64,000 nt of DNA from Kribbella antiqua (lineage in GTDB: Bacteria > Actinomycetota > Actinomycetes > Propionibacteriales > Kribbellaceae). The stretch is from assembly GCF_004345665.1 (NCBI RefSeq), contig NZ_SLWR01000002.1, positions 558,001-622,000 of the forward strand, given 5' to 3'. This document shows, piece after piece, positions 17,026-26,700 of the stretch (the stretch's first letter is position 1; each line of letters starts with the position of its first letter). The notes beneath the pieces were generated by a model. That model did not search any database and had not been told where the DNA came from. It worked only from the letters and a program-made list of their open reading frames with translations. Made by a program: the position numbers and the translations under genes.

Positions 17026-18258
17026 GTGATGGACAAGCTGGCCCGCGACGGTGGGACCCCGGTGCGCACCACTCCCCTGCCGTCGGTGGCCGATGCCTCC
17101 GGTCGCCGCTTCGGCGACGAGGAGGTCAAGGCGGTCGAGCGGGTGCTGCGTAGCGGCATGCTCTCCGCCACCTGGGGCACCGAGGTGCCGGGGCTCGAGC
17201 AGGAGTTCGCGGAGCTGCTCGGTGCGTCGCATGCGGTCGCGTGCAGTTCCGGGACGGCGGCGCTTCATCTCGCAGTCGCCGCGGTCGACCCGGAGCCGGG
17301 TGACGAGATCATCACCACGCCGATCAGCGACATGGGCACGGTGTTCCCGATCCTGATGCAGAACGCCGTACCGGTGTTCGCCGACGTCGACCCGCTCACC
17401 GGGAACCTCGACGTCTCCGCTGTCGCAGCTGCAATCACTGAGCGCACCAAGGCTGTGATGGCGGTGCACCTGTTCGGCAAGCCGGCGCCTGTTCTTGAGC
17501 TGCGGGAGTTGTGCGACCGGCACGGGATCGTGCTGATCGAGGACTGCGCGCAGGCGTACCTCGCGCCGGTCGGCGACACGTATGTCGGGCGCATCGGGCA
17601 CATCGGTTGCTTCAGCTTGCAGCAGACGAAGCACATCAGCGCCGGCGACGGTGGGCTCGTCGTCAGCGACGACGCTGGATTGGCCCGACGGATGCGGCTG
17701 TTCTCCGACAAGGGATGGCCGCGCGACACGGACGAGCGGACTTATCTCTTCCTTGCGCTCAACTACCGGATGACCGAGCTGGTCGGCGCGGTCACCCGGG
17801 CCCAGTTGGCGCGGCTGCGGGGCGTGGTCGACGATCGCCGTACGGCGGCTGCGCGGGCGACGGCCGGGATCGCCGGACTGTCCGGAATCACGACGCCTCC
17901 TGACGATGGTGATCATGTGTATTGGCAGTATCCGCTGATTCTCGATCCATCAGTCGCGGGAGAGCTGCATGAGTGGGCGGCTGCGCTGACTGCGGAGGGT
18001 GTGCCGGCGAATGGGGGTTATCTGACTAGTCCGTTGTATGCCGCGCCGGCGTTGCGCGAGCGGTCGACGTACGGACAGTCTCGGTTTCCGTTGCAGGACG
18101 TCGATTATCCGCCGGGGTTGTGTCCCAACGCCGAGGAGCTGATCGAGCGGCGGCTGCTGGTGCTGCCGTGGAACGAGAACTACACCTCGGCTGATATCGA
18201 CGACATTGTGGCCGCAGTTCGTAAGGTCCATGCCGCGTTGGCACGGGAGGCGCGATGA
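17026..18258 (+). CDS. DegT/DnrJ/EryC1/StrS-family PLP aminotransferase
   Basis: A 410-residue fold-type I PLP enzyme of the sugar/cyclitol aminotransferase family. Starts GTG 17026 and ATG 17029 are adjacent. The motifs are the N-terminal block RRFGDEEVKAVERVLRSGML, cofactor phosphate-binding SSGTAALHLAVAAV, the Asp that pairs with the pyridine nitrogen in VLIEDCAQAYLAP, and the Schiff-base lysine in FSLQQTKHISAGDGG. Family members aminate keto-sugars, or act as sugar dehydratases. No glycosyltransferase or sugar-nucleotide genes are nearby. Its partners are two amidohydrolase-like proteins, so a catabolic or small-molecule role is as likely as glycan synthesis. It overlaps the next start by 4 nt (ATGA). 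Confidence 0.9.
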   Translation: MMDKLARDGGTPVRTTPLPSVADASGRRFGDEEVKAVERVLRSGMLSATWGTEVPGLEQEFAELLGASHAVACSSGTAALHLAVAAVDPEPGDEIITTPISDMGTVFPILMQNAVPVFADVDPLTGNLDVSAVAAAITERTKAVMAVHLFGKPAPVLELRELCDRHGIVLIEDCAQAYLAPVGDTYVGRIGHIGCFSLQQTKHISAGDGGLVVSDDAGLARRMRLFSDKGWPRDTDERTYLFLALNYRMTELVGAVTRAQLARLRGVVDDRRTAAARATAGIAGLSGITTPPDDGDHVYWQYPLILDPSVAGELHEWAAALTAEGVPANGGYLTSPLYAAPALRERSTYGQSRFPLQDVDYPPGLCPNAEELIERRLLVLPWNENYTSADIDDIVAAVRKVHAALAREAR

Positions 18259-18962
18259 ACGACGTACCTCTGCTGCTGGATTGCGATGTGCTGGTCGGCC
18301 ATGACGTGACGACCGGTCGCTGGTCGCATCCTTCGGCGGTGCGCGACGTGATGAAGGCGACCGGCGTCTCCGGCGGGCTCGTGTCGTCGCTGCGGGCGGT
18401 GCATTTCGACGTACCGAGTGGGAACGACGAGGCGGACGCTGTTGCCTCGGACAACGGTTGGTCGTGGTGTCCGGTGCTGGATCTTCGGGATCCATTGGGG
18501 GCCGAGCGGGAGCTGGAGCGGTTGGCGGGCCGGTCTGGGGTGATCCGGCTGGCGCCGGAGAAGCAGGGCGTGGAGCCGGGGTTTCCCGCTTTCGAGCACG
18601 TCGTACGGCTGCTGGTGGAGGCGGGGCTGACCATCTTCGTCGAGGGCGACGTACGCAAGGTGAGTGCACCGTTCCGGGGGCTCGGGGCGCGGGTCGTGTT
18701 CCTCGACACGCACTTCTATCATCTGGGCGATTACGTCGTACTGGCTCGTGCGGAGCCGGGGTTCCTGACGTCGACGCGGATGCTGACCGGGCCGGATTCG
18801 CTGGAGATCGTCGCGGCCGAGGTCGGTGCCGAGCGCCTGGTCCTCGGCTGCCGGACGCCGTTCCACGAGACCAACGCCGTCGTACGGCGACTCCTCACGT
18901 CCAAGCTCACCCCGGACGAGATCGCCCAGGTCGGCAGCCGCAACCTCCTGGAGCTCGCATGA
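18255..18962 (+). CDS. Amidohydrolase-2-like protein, divergent
   Basis: A 235-residue protein that looks like a reduced TIM-barrel of the amidohydrolase-2 superfamily: alternating strands and helices, and a C-terminal ERLVLGCRTPFHETNAVVRR block at the position where homologs have FGTD. It ends in the typical SRNLLEL helix. The HxH metal motif at the N-terminus is absent (LLLDCDVLVGHDV), and the late Asp is replaced by Cys-Arg, so metal-dependent hydrolysis is doubtful. It may be a non-catalytic partner of the next gene. Start and stop both overlap neighbours by 4 nt, implying translational coupling with the aminotransferase and the second amidohydrolase. Confidence 0.7.
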   Translation: MNDVPLLLDCDVLVGHDVTTGRWSHPSAVRDVMKATGVSGGLVSSLRAVHFDVPSGNDEADAVASDNGWSWCPVLDLRDPLGAERELERLAGRSGVIRLAPEKQGVEPGFPAFEHVVRLLVEAGLTIFVEGDVRKVSAPFRGLGARVVFLDTHFYHLGDYVVLARAEPGFLTSTRMLTGPDSLEIVAAEVGAERLVLGCRTPFHETNAVVRRLLTSKLTPDEIAQVGSRNLLELA

Positions 18963-19681
18963 TCATCGACGTGCACGCTCATTGGGGTCCCTGGTTCTTC
19001 TCCATGGACGTTGGAAGTCTGGCCGTCAACAGCGAGCTGCTCGATCGGTTCGGGATCGACATCCAGCTGGTGTCCGCGATCGAAGCCATCGTGTACGACG
19101 CTCCGGCCGGGAACCGCTCACTGGCGTCACAACTCCCGGCCGACCCGCGGTTGCGCGGCATGATCGTGGTCGACCCTCGGCGGCCGGAGGAGGCGCGCGC
19201 CGATCTGACTGAGCTGGCTGGCGATACGCGATGGGTCGGCGCGAAGATCCACACCGACTACAGCCGGACCCCGATCGACTCCCCCGCCATGCGAGCCGCG
19301 ATCGAACTCACCAGCGAGTTCGGCCTGCCCACCCTGGTTCATACCTGGGGCGACAACCTCCTCGACCTCGCCGACGTCGCCGCCGCCGTGCCCGACGCCC
19401 GCGTCATCGCCGGCCACATGGGCGCGGCAGGCTGGCCACTCGTCCCCGAGGCCGCCTCCCGCAGCGACCGCATCTGGTTCGAACCCTGCTGGTCAGCCCC
19501 CGAAGCCGGCCGCATCCGCTGGATCCTCGACCGCATCGGCCCGTCCCGCCTCATGTTCGGCACCGACGCCACCTTGATCGACCCCTCGATAGCCCTGGCC
19601 ACCTTCGACGCCGCCAACCTGACCCCCACCGAACACGAAGCCATCATGTGGCAAAACGCCACCAGCCTGTTCAACCTCTGA
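18959..19681 (+). CDS. Amidohydrolase-2 family metal-dependent hydrolase
   Basis: A 240-residue TIM-barrel hydrolase starting at ATG 18959, overlapping the previous stop. It carries the metal-binding HxH in MIIDVHAHWGPWF, later histidines in TLVHTWGDN and VIAGHMGAAG, and the catalytic Asp in RLMFGTDATLID. The family cleaves C-N bonds or decarboxylates. At 240 aa it is shorter than the usual 280-330 but retains all recognisable metal ligands. Paired with the sister protein directly upstream and a DegT aminotransferase, it probably acts on a carboxylated or amidated small molecule; the substrate cannot be read from sequence. Confidence 0.83.
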   Translation: MIIDVHAHWGPWFFSMDVGSLAVNSELLDRFGIDIQLVSAIEAIVYDAPAGNRSLASQLPADPRLRGMIVVDPRRPEEARADLTELAGDTRWVGAKIHTDYSRTPIDSPAMRAAIELTSEFGLPTLVHTWGDNLLDLADVAAAVPDARVIAGHMGAAGWPLVPEAASRSDRIWFEPCWSAPEAGRIRWILDRIGPSRLMFGTDATLIDPSIALATFDAANLTPTEHEAIMWQNATSLFNL

Positions 19682-19759
19682 GACCACTCAGGGCGCGAGG
19701 AAGACGACGATGTCGGTTTCCGGGCCGCGGCGCTATCCGATGCGACCGAGTCGCCTTGC

Positions 19760-19772
19760 TAGCGTGGCGTGG
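19760..19772 (+). promoter_or_regulatory. Leaderless promoter -10 that decides the XRE gene start
   Basis: TAGCGT (19760-19765) is followed by 6 nt and GTG 19772. No ribosome binding site is present, so this spacing favours GTG 19772 over the in-frame GTG at 19769. Confidence 0.4.
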
Positions 19773-20539
19773 TGACAGGGCGCCGGGAGCAGTTGCGGGA
19801 GTTTCTTCGGGCGCGGCGGGCGGCGATTGGACCGGCTGATGTCGGCTTGCCGGATGCCGGGCGGCGCCGTACGCCGGGATTGCGGCGCGAGGAGGTCGCG
19901 CTGCTGGCGGGTGTCGGCGTGTCTTGGTACACCTGGCTGGAGCAAGGGCGAGACATCAAAGTCTCGGGCGAGGTGCTCGACGCGATCGGCAAGGCGCTGC
20001 GCCTCAACGCACCGGAACGCGCACACCTGTACGTGCTCGCCGGACTCAACCCACCGCTGGACAGGCCGATCCAGTCTGAGGTGACACCCGAGTTGCGGCG
20101 GTTGGTCGCCGCGTGGTCGCCGCGGCCGGCGATCCTGCGCGATCGGTACTGGAACCTACTCGCGATCAACGACGCGACCCGCACGGTCTTCGGGTACGAC
20201 GATGCCGACCGCAACTGCCTGATCTCGTTCTTCACCAACCCCCGGTACCGCGGTATGCACACACACTGGGCCTCAGTCGCACCCGCCGTTGTTGCGGCCT
20301 TCCGTGCCGACGCAGCGCACGCTCCCGACGACCCGGAATTTGGTCGCGTGGTGGATGAGCTCACCAAAGCGAGCCCCGAGTTCGCTGAGCTGTGGGCGCA
20401 GCACCAGGTCGCCGTACTGGGGCAGGCAGTGAAGGCCGTCAACCACCCGGAAGCCGGTGAGCTGTTCTTCGACATGACGACGCTGACGGTGACCGAGCAC
20501 CCGCACTGGCACCTCGAGCTCTACACCCCGCGCCCGTAG
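19772..20539 (+). CDS. XRE-family regulator with MmyB-like ligand domain
   Basis: A 255-residue regulator. Residues ~5-75 are an XRE helix-turn-helix ([50 protein letters not shown]). Residues ~95-250 match the MmyB-like domain common in actinobacteria ([51 protein letters not shown]). Such proteins usually control one adjacent oxidoreductase gene. Here an SDR gene follows in the same direction 68 bp later. A paralogous protein with the same architecture is encoded at 48304-49170, also beside a dehydrogenase. The effector is unknown. Confidence 0.88.
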   Translation: MTGRREQLREFLRARRAAIGPADVGLPDAGRRRTPGLRREEVALLAGVGVSWYTWLEQGRDIKVSGEVLDAIGKALRLNAPERAHLYVLAGLNPPLDRPIQSEVTPELRRLVAAWSPRPAILRDRYWNLLAINDATRTVFGYDDADRNCLISFFTNPRYRGMHTHWASVAPAVVAAFRADAAHAPDDPEFGRVVDELTKASPEFAELWAQHQVAVLGQAVKAVNHPEAGELFFDMTTLTVTEHPHWHLELYTPRP

Positions 20540-20607
20540 CCTGGTGGTGCCACACCCAGGTTGACTGCGCACTGGTTGCCACGCGCAACGACCAGCACGC
20601 TGGACTC

Positions 20608-21357
20608 ATGACTGACCGATTCAACGGCAAGATCGCGCTCGTCACCGGCGGCTCCAGCGGCATGGGCCTGGCCACTGCCCGGCGGTTGCTGGCCGAGGGT
20701 GCTCAGGTGATCATCACCGGACGCGACAAGACCCGGCTCGACGCCGCCACCGAGAGCCTTGGCGGCGGCGTCCTCGCCGTACCCGGCGACACCGCTCAGG
20801 TTGGTGACCTCGATGCGCTCACCAGCGCGATCGACCGGCGCTACGGCCGTCTGGACGTCGTGTTCGCAAACGCGGGCGTGGCGGCGTTCCGGCCGGTCGA
20901 GGAGACCGACGAGGCCGAGTTCGACCGAGTCGTGGAGGTCAACTTCAAAGGCGTGTTCTTCACCGTCCAGAAGTCGCTCCCGCTGCTGTCCGACGGCGCG
21001 GCGATCGTGATCAACGCCTCCTGGACGATCCAGCGCGGCCTGCCCGGCTCCTCCGTGTACGCCGCGACGAAGGCGGCCGTGCACAACCTTGCTCACACCC
21101 TCGCCGCGGAGCTCGCACCCCGGCGGATCCGGGTCAACTCCGTCAGCCCCGGCTACATCGAGACGCCGATGTTCCACGGCAACGTGACGCCCGAGGCGCA
21201 CGCGGCCGTGGTCAGGGCGATCCCGGCCGGCCGGATCGGATCCGCGGACGACGTCGCCGCCGCGGTCGCCTTTCTCGCGTCCGACGAGGCGTCTTACATC
21301 AACGGCCAGGACATGATCATCGACGGTGGCCTGGTCACCGCGGGCACCGTCGCCTGA
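20608..21357 (+). CDS. Short-chain dehydrogenase/reductase (SDR)
   Basis: A 249-residue NAD(P)-dependent oxidoreductase of the classical SDR family. The cofactor motif is TGGSSGMG (residues 12-19), the structural NAG is in [10 protein letters not shown], and the catalytic triad is Ser in INASWTIQ, Tyr and Lys in SVYAATKAA. The C-terminal [12 protein letters not shown] and [18 protein letters not shown] blocks are standard. An Arg after the second strand (ITGRDKTR) hints at NADP preference. Probably regulated by the upstream XRE protein; substrate unknown. Confidence 0.93.
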   Translation: MTDRFNGKIALVTGGSSGMGLATARRLLAEGAQVIITGRDKTRLDAATESLGGGVLAVPGDTAQVGDLDALTSAIDRRYGRLDVVFANAGVAAFRPVEETDEAEFDRVVEVNFKGVFFTVQKSLPLLSDGAAIVINASWTIQRGLPGSSVYAATKAAVHNLAHTLAAELAPRRIRVNSVSPGYIETPMFHGNVTPEAHAAVVRAIPAGRIGSADDVAAAVAFLASDEASYINGQDMIIDGGLVTAGTVA

Positions 21358-21358
21358 G

Positions 21359-21655
21359 CTACCCCGGGGGTGGTTCGGCTGCGGTTGCGGCTAGTTCGGG
21401 TGGGGTTGCTGCGATGGTGTCGAGTTCGGTGCGGAACTGGGGCAGCATCCAGCGCAGCGGCTGGTCGAGGACGCGGGCAATGGTGGCTTCGTCGACGCTG
21501 AGCAGGGCGGCGATCCGGGTCAGGGCGTCTGGCTCGTCGGAGGCGGCGTACAGCAGATGGACGACTTCGTGGCGGTGCGCGTAGACGGCGAGTGCCGCCG
21601 CGGCGAGGCCCGGATCGATGGTGGGCAGGCTCGTAGTTTCCCCGTTGACTGTCAC
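21359..21655 (-). CDS. 98-aa hypothetical protein
   Basis: A small, mainly helical, acidic protein from GTG 21655. It contains TIDPGLAAAALAVYAHRHEV and LLSVDEATIARVLDQPLRWM, which could be a short helix-turn-helix-like segment, and a Pro/Ala-rich tail. No signal peptide or membrane segment. I do not recognise the family. It is convergent with the SDR gene (stops 1 bp apart) and 48 bp upstream of the CPBP gene end. Codon usage matches its neighbours, which supports a real gene, but the start lacks a clear ribosome binding site. Confidence 0.5.
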   Translation of the reverse strand: MTVNGETTSLPTIDPGLAAAALAVYAHRHEVVHLLYAASDEPDALTRIAALLSVDEATIARVLDQPLRWMLPQFRTELDTIAATPPELAATAAEPPPG

Positions 21656-21703
21656 GCCATCACAACCTGATAAAGCACCCGTCGGTTACGTGGCTAGACC
21701 GGT

Positions 21704-22486
21704 TCAGTGTGGGAGCCAGCCGACTTTACCGATCAAGTACGTCGCCCCGACCAGCGCGGCGACGTCGATCAGGGTGTGGGCGACGACCAGGGGCATGACG
21801 CGACCCCAGCGGCGGTAGAGGTAGCAGAAGATGGCGCCCATGATGACGTTGCCGGCGAAACCACCGAGGCCCTGGTAGAGGTGGTATGAACCACGCAGCA
21901 GCGAGCTGGTGATCGTCGTACGGCGAAGTGACCATCCGAGCTGATCGAGCCGCCGGTTCAGGTACCCGAGGACGATGACCTCCTCGAGTACGGCGTTCTG
22001 CGCCGCCACCAGGACCAGGACCGGAATCCGCCACCAGTTGTCCGGAAGCTGCGCCGGATCGACGCTCAGGTTCGCACCGGAGGCGTACGCCAGCAGGTAG
22101 AACCCGAGCCCGGCACCCCCGATGCAGGCCGCTACCGCAGTCCCCCGCCCAAGATCCCGGAGGCGGTCCCGCAGGTCGAAGCCGATTGTGCGCAGCGACT
22201 CGCCGCCGCGAGCCATGAAGTGCGCGACGAGCGCGACCGGCACGAGCGCCGTCACGATCGCGAAGAGCTGCCACGCGAGATCCAGCCAAGGCCGCCCCGG
22301 CGCCCGGGACCCCACAATGACCGCCGTCTGACCGCTGATCGGCTTACTCGACGTCAACACCCCGGTAAACGAGATGAGCGCCGCCACCCCGGACGCCCCC
22401 AACGAAAGCGCCAGCACCAACCAGATTTCCTTCGTCAGCACCCGCCGCCCAACCACAGCCCCCGCCGCAGCCTCATCCGTCACCAT
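21704..22486 (-). CDS. CPBP-family intramembrane glutamic endopeptidase
   Basis: A 260-residue integral membrane protein with about 7-8 hydrophobic segments. The Abi/CPBP signature is present: the glutamate pair in AVLEEVIVLGYLNRRL, a histidine in LLRGSYHLYQG, and a second histidine in PLVVAHTLIDV. The family includes Rce1-type CAAX proteases and bacterial membrane proteases linked to bacteriocin immunity. The Arg usually following the first motif appears here as Gly-Tyr, a mild departure. I start it at ATG 22486; the open frame runs much further upstream but only antisense to the LacI gene. No partner gene is evident. Confidence 0.85.
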   Translation of the reverse strand: MVTDEAAAGAVVGRRVLTKEIWLVLALSLGASGVAALISFTGVLTSSKPISGQTAVIVGSRAPGRPWLDLAWQLFAIVTALVPVALVAHFMARGGESLRTIGFDLRDRLRDLGRGTAVAACIGGAGLGFYLLAYASGANLSVDPAQLPDNWWRIPVLVLVAAQNAVLEEVIVLGYLNRRLDQLGWSLRRTTITSSLLRGSYHLYQGLGGFAGNVIMGAIFCYLYRRWGRVMPLVVAHTLIDVAALVGATYLIGKVGWLPH

Positions 22487-22524
22487 GCACCAACTATCCC
22501 CTGCCACTCCACCCGGCCCGGGTG

Positions 22525-23523
22525 CTAGTGCGGCGGAGCCGTGCTTTCGCGTACGACGAGGCGCGGGGTCAGGGAGACCGCGGCGGGCTCCGGGCGGGTC
22601 AAGCGGAGCAGCCCGAGGAGGTGATCGACCGACTCCTGGGCCAGCTGGTCGATCGGGAACGCGACCGTCGTCAGCGGCGGCTCCGCGGACGCGGCGGCGG
22701 CGATGTTGTCGATGCCGATGACCGAGAGGTCGTCCGGGACTCGGCGGCCGGTCGCGCCGGCTGCCTGCAGGACGCCGAGGGCGAGGAGGTCGTGGGTCGC
22801 GATGATCGCGGTGACCTCTGGATGGTCGGCCAGGAGTTGGGTTGCTGCCCGGACGCCGCCACGCTGCGACTTCTCTGGTGTCGAGACGATCCGCGTCGGG
22901 CGGATGGCGATTGAACCCTCCGCCAGCGCCCGCTCGGCGCCGTACAGGCGCATGCGGTGAGCGGGGAACTCCCCGACGACGGCGATCTCCCGATGGCCGA
23001 GTTCGCGCAGGTGTTCGCCGGCCAGGTAGCCCGCGCGGGCGTGGTCGAAGGTCACCACCGGGGTTCCGGCCGGGATCTCGGGCTCGGATCCGCACAGGAC
23101 GAACGGAAGCTCCAGTTGCCGGACCAGGTCGAGGTGGCGGCTGACGTTGCCGTCGTCGAAGAGGATCAGCCCGTCGATGTACCGGCGTTTGAGCGTGACG
23201 AGCTGCTGGGTCGCCCGGTCCGGGTCGCCGTCCGTCGTACAGAGGGCGATGCCGTAGCCGTCGACCTCCAGGCAGCGCTCGAGCCGCTCGATCAGCTCGG
23301 TGTAGAACGGGTTCGCCAACGTCGGCACGACCAGGCCGATCATCATCGACTGCCCGGTCGCGAGGCCGCGGGCGATCAGGTTCGGCGTGTAGCCGAGTTC
23401 GGCGATGGCCTGCTGCACGCGTTCCCGGGTGGCGGGCTTCACCACCGGCCGCTGGTTGATGACGTTGGACACCGTCTGCTTGGTGACGCCCGCCCGCAGC
23501 GCAACGTCCTTGATCGTGACCAC
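22525..23523 (-). CDS. LacI-family regulator of the lyase locus
   Basis: A 332-residue repressor. Residues 1-55 are the LacI HTH and hinge (VTIKDVALRAGVTKQTVSNV, YTPNLIARGLATGQS). The remainder is a periplasmic-binding-like sensor (MIGLVVPTLANPFYTELIER, DDLSVIGIDNIAAAA, RLVVRES). I choose GTG 23523. The frame extends to a TTG at 23565, but that codon lies inside the operator at 23553-23566 and the extra 14 residues are basic and atypical. The gene diverges from three Tat-exported polysaccharide enzymes. Two identical operator copies lie in between, consistent with repression of both directions until an oligosaccharide binds. Confidence 0.9.
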   Translation of the reverse strand: MVTIKDVALRAGVTKQTVSNVINQRPVVKPATRERVQQAIAELGYTPNLIARGLATGQSMMIGLVVPTLANPFYTELIERLERCLEVDGYGIALCTTDGDPDRATQQLVTLKRRYIDGLILFDDGNVSRHLDLVRQLELPFVLCGSEPEIPAGTPVVTFDHARAGYLAGEHLRELGHREIAVVGEFPAHRMRLYGAERALAEGSIAIRPTRIVSTPEKSQRGGVRAATQLLADHPEVTAIIATHDLLALGVLQAAGATGRRVPDDLSVIGIDNIAAAASAEPPLTTVAFPIDQLAQESVDHLLGLLRLTRPEPAAVSLTPRLVVRESTAPPH

Positions 23524-23552
23524 TCGCGCGGGCGCCCTTCGTCGAGGTCGAG

Positions 23553-23566
23553 TTGACCGGTCCAAT
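23553..23566. promoter_or_regulatory. LacI operator copy 1
   Basis: TTGACCGGTCCAAT, a near-palindrome with a central CCGG typical of LacI-family sites. It is identical to the copy at 23634-23647, 81 bp away. This copy lies 30 bp upstream of the LacI gene's chosen start. Confidence 0.65.
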
Positions 23567-23619
23567 TATCACCTCACCCAGCTGCGTTTGATCGATAAAA
23601 ACCTCTCGAAACTTTCTTG

Positions 23620-23631
23620 GCAAGCGCTTGC
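23620..23631. promoter_or_regulatory. Second LacI-type palindrome in the same intergenic region
   Basis: GCAAGCGCTTGC is a perfect 12-bp palindrome with a central CG, differing from the TTGACCGGTCCAAT sites and only 2 bp from copy 2. It could be bound by a different LacI-family protein, giving dual control of the lyase operon. Confidence 0.45.
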
Positions 23632-23633
23632 TA

Positions 23634-23647
23634 TTGACCGGTCCAAT
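23634..23647. promoter_or_regulatory. LacI operator copy 2
   Basis: TTGACCGGTCCAAT again, exactly matching copy 1, 55 bp before ATG 23703 of the first lyase gene. Centre-to-centre spacing of 81 bp is near eight helical turns, compatible with DNA looping by a tetramer or by two dimers. Confidence 0.65.
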
Positions 23648-23702
23648 CCCGCCCGGCAGGGTGATTGCCGCTTCCCCCGCCCCACCGCCCCAGGGAGAAA
23701 CC

Positions 23703-26700
23703 ATGACCTTGATGAGTCGTCGCACGGTGCTGGCCGCGGCAGGTGGAGCGGTCGCCGCGGCCCACCTCGCCGAAGGCCCTCCCCCAGCCAACGCCACGAG
23801 CACTGACCCCGCTGCCACCGACTCGGCCACCACAGCAGGGTTCCTTCATCCCGGGCTGCTCCACACCACGGAGGACCTCGAGCGCATGCGGTCCTCCGTC
23901 GCCTCCGGACAGGCGCCGGTGTACGACGGGTTTCTCGCCCTCGCCGCGCACCCCCGATCGTCGTACGACTATGTCGTCCGAAACACCGGGCACATCACCT
24001 CGTGGGGTCGTGGGCCGGCGAACTTCATGGCGGAGGCGGTCAGCGACTCCTGCGCGGCATACCAGAACGCGCTCATGTGGTGTGTCACTGGCGACAAGAA
24101 GCACGCCGACAAAGCGCGCGACATCCTCAACGTCTGGTCCGCCAGCCTGCAGGCGATCACCGGCGCGGACGGTCAGCTCGGCTCGGGCCTCCAGGGCTTC
24201 AAGTTCGTCAACGCCGCCGAGCTCCTCCGCGAGTACGACGGCTGGGCCGCAGCTGACGTCGACCGTTGCCGAGACTCTTTCCGCAAGGTCTGGTACCGCT
24301 CCTTCGCCGGCAACGCGCTATTTGCCAACGGCAACTGGGACGTCGCCGCCCTCCAGGCGATCATCGCGATAGCCGTCTTCTGCGACGACCGCGTGATGTT
24401 CGAGGACGCGATCCGGTACGCCGTCGCCGGCGCGGGCAACGGCCGGATCGACCACATCGTCGTCGAGGCCACCGGCCAGGGTCAGGAGAGCGGCCGCAGC
24501 CAGGCCTACGCTCAGCTCGCTCTCGGACTGCTCGCCAACGTCGCCGAGGTCGCCTGGAACCAGGGTGTCGACCTCTACGGCCAGCTCGACAACCGAATCC
24601 TCAAGGGCTTCGAGTACACCGCCCGCTACAACCTCGGCGACGACGGCGTCCCGTTCGCCACCGACCTCGACCGCACCGGCAAGTACCTCAAGACCACCAT
24701 TGCCACCGGCAACCGAGGACAGTTCCAGCCGATCTATGAGCTTGCCTACGGCCACTACGTCGGCCGTCGCGGCCTCAAGGCGCCGTACCTCGAACAAGTT
24801 GTCTTCCGCAACAACGGCAACCGATTCATCGAAGGCACCAACGACGACCACCCCGGCTTCGGCACCCTGACCCACGCCGGAGCGACACCCAACACAAGAA
24901 TCGGCACACCCTCCGGCCTGACCGCCCGCAGCGAAGCCGCCGGCGTCGTACTCACCTGGGTGTCGTCCAACGCGACGAGCTACACCATCCAGCGGGCAAC
25001 GTCCGGCGGCCCGTACACGACCATCGCGACCGGCGTCACCGAGACGACCTACACCGACAGTACGGCGAGACAGGCCGGCCGCACGTACTACTACAAGGTC
25101 GAGGACTCGCTCGCGGTCGCCAGCCAGAGATTGCCCTGGGCAAACAAAAACATCAGCACCTCCACAGGAAGAACAGACTTCGACGGCCACACCTTCACGA
25201 TCGAAGCCGGCGGCACCGACATCGGCGGCACCACCGACAGCTTCCACTTCGCCTACCTCCCGATGTACGGCGACGGCGTCATCACCGCCCGCGTAGCGCA
25301 CCCGGTCAGTTCGCAGTACGCCACCCTCGGCGTGATGATGCGCCAGACCCTCGACCCGGACTCCGCCCACGCATCCATGCTGATCAAGGGCCTCCCCCTC
25401 CACACCTGGAGCGGCGTGTGGACCGTCCGCCCCGCAACCGGCGCGAAGACGACAGCAACAGGCAGCACCACCGTTCCGCCGTCCCAGCAGCAGGCGATCA
25501 CGGTCAACGCCGGCTTCCCCATCTCCAACCTCGGCACACTGCCGGAATCCGCGACCCCGCTCCAGGCGCCGTACGTCGAGGCAGCCAGCGACGGCTATCG
25601 GCTTCGCCGTCCGTACTGGGTCCGCCTCGTCCGCAAGGGCAACACCTTCACCGGCCTGATCTCCCCCGACGGCCACACCTGGACCGAAGTCGGCTCCTCC
25701 AAGCTCCGCCTAGGCGCCCCGCTGTACGCCGGCATCGCCGTCTGCTCAGCCCTGGGCGACAAGGAAACAACCACCGCGGCCTTCGACAACGTGACCGCAC
25801 CAGGCTGGTCCGTACGACGCCCTGACACCACAGTCAGCACTCTCACCGCACGAGCCGACACCAGCGCGATCGAGCTCGCCTGGACCGACCTCGACCACTC
25901 CGCCACCTTCACGATCCAGCGCAGTACGACACCCAGCGGCCCCTACAAGACCATCGCCACCGGCGTGACCGGCTTCGGCGTCGAGACCCGCTACCGCGAC
26001 GCGACCGGCGTACGCGGAACCACGTACCACTACACCGTCGCGAAGACGAACGTCGCCGGCGCCGGCCCGAGCTCCAACCCGGCCAGTGCGATCATGCCCA
26101 CCCCGCCGGCACCCGAGATCACCAGCGCCAGCACCGCCTTCGCCAACCTGACCAGGCCCTTCCAGTACCGGATCGAGGCCACCAACGACCCGACGACGTT
26201 CACCGCAACCGGTCTCCCCCAAGGCCTCATCATCGATCCCCGCACCGGCATAATCGGCGGAAACCCAACAGAACAAGGCACTTTCGCCGTCGACCTCATC
26301 GCAGCGACCATAACCAAGCGCCTCACCCTGACCGTCGCCGCACCGCCGCCGGCCCCCTGGGAATACCGCGACCTCGGCGACTACGTGCTGGACGAACGAC
26401 AGCTGGCCACCTATAGCGCCTTATCGATCCGCACGCCCGGTATCACCAACTACGCCGACGGCAGCTTCACCGTCCGCGGCGCCGGCACCGATCTCAACGT
26501 CATCAACCAGGGCATGACGGCCCACTACGTCTCCACGCTCCGGGCCGGCGACCACTCCATCACCGCCCGCATCGCCAGCATCGAATCCGGCCGATCCGGC
26601 CTGATCATGACCAAGTCGCTGAACCCCTTCGACCAGATGGCCGGCGTGATCATCACAAGCGACAAGCTCCAATTCGTACGACGCTTGCGCGTGGCAACCA

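Noticed and set aside
21704-23833. 709-aa minus-strand frame
   Set aside because: The CPBP protein starts at 22486; the remainder is the shadow of the LacI gene and promoter region.
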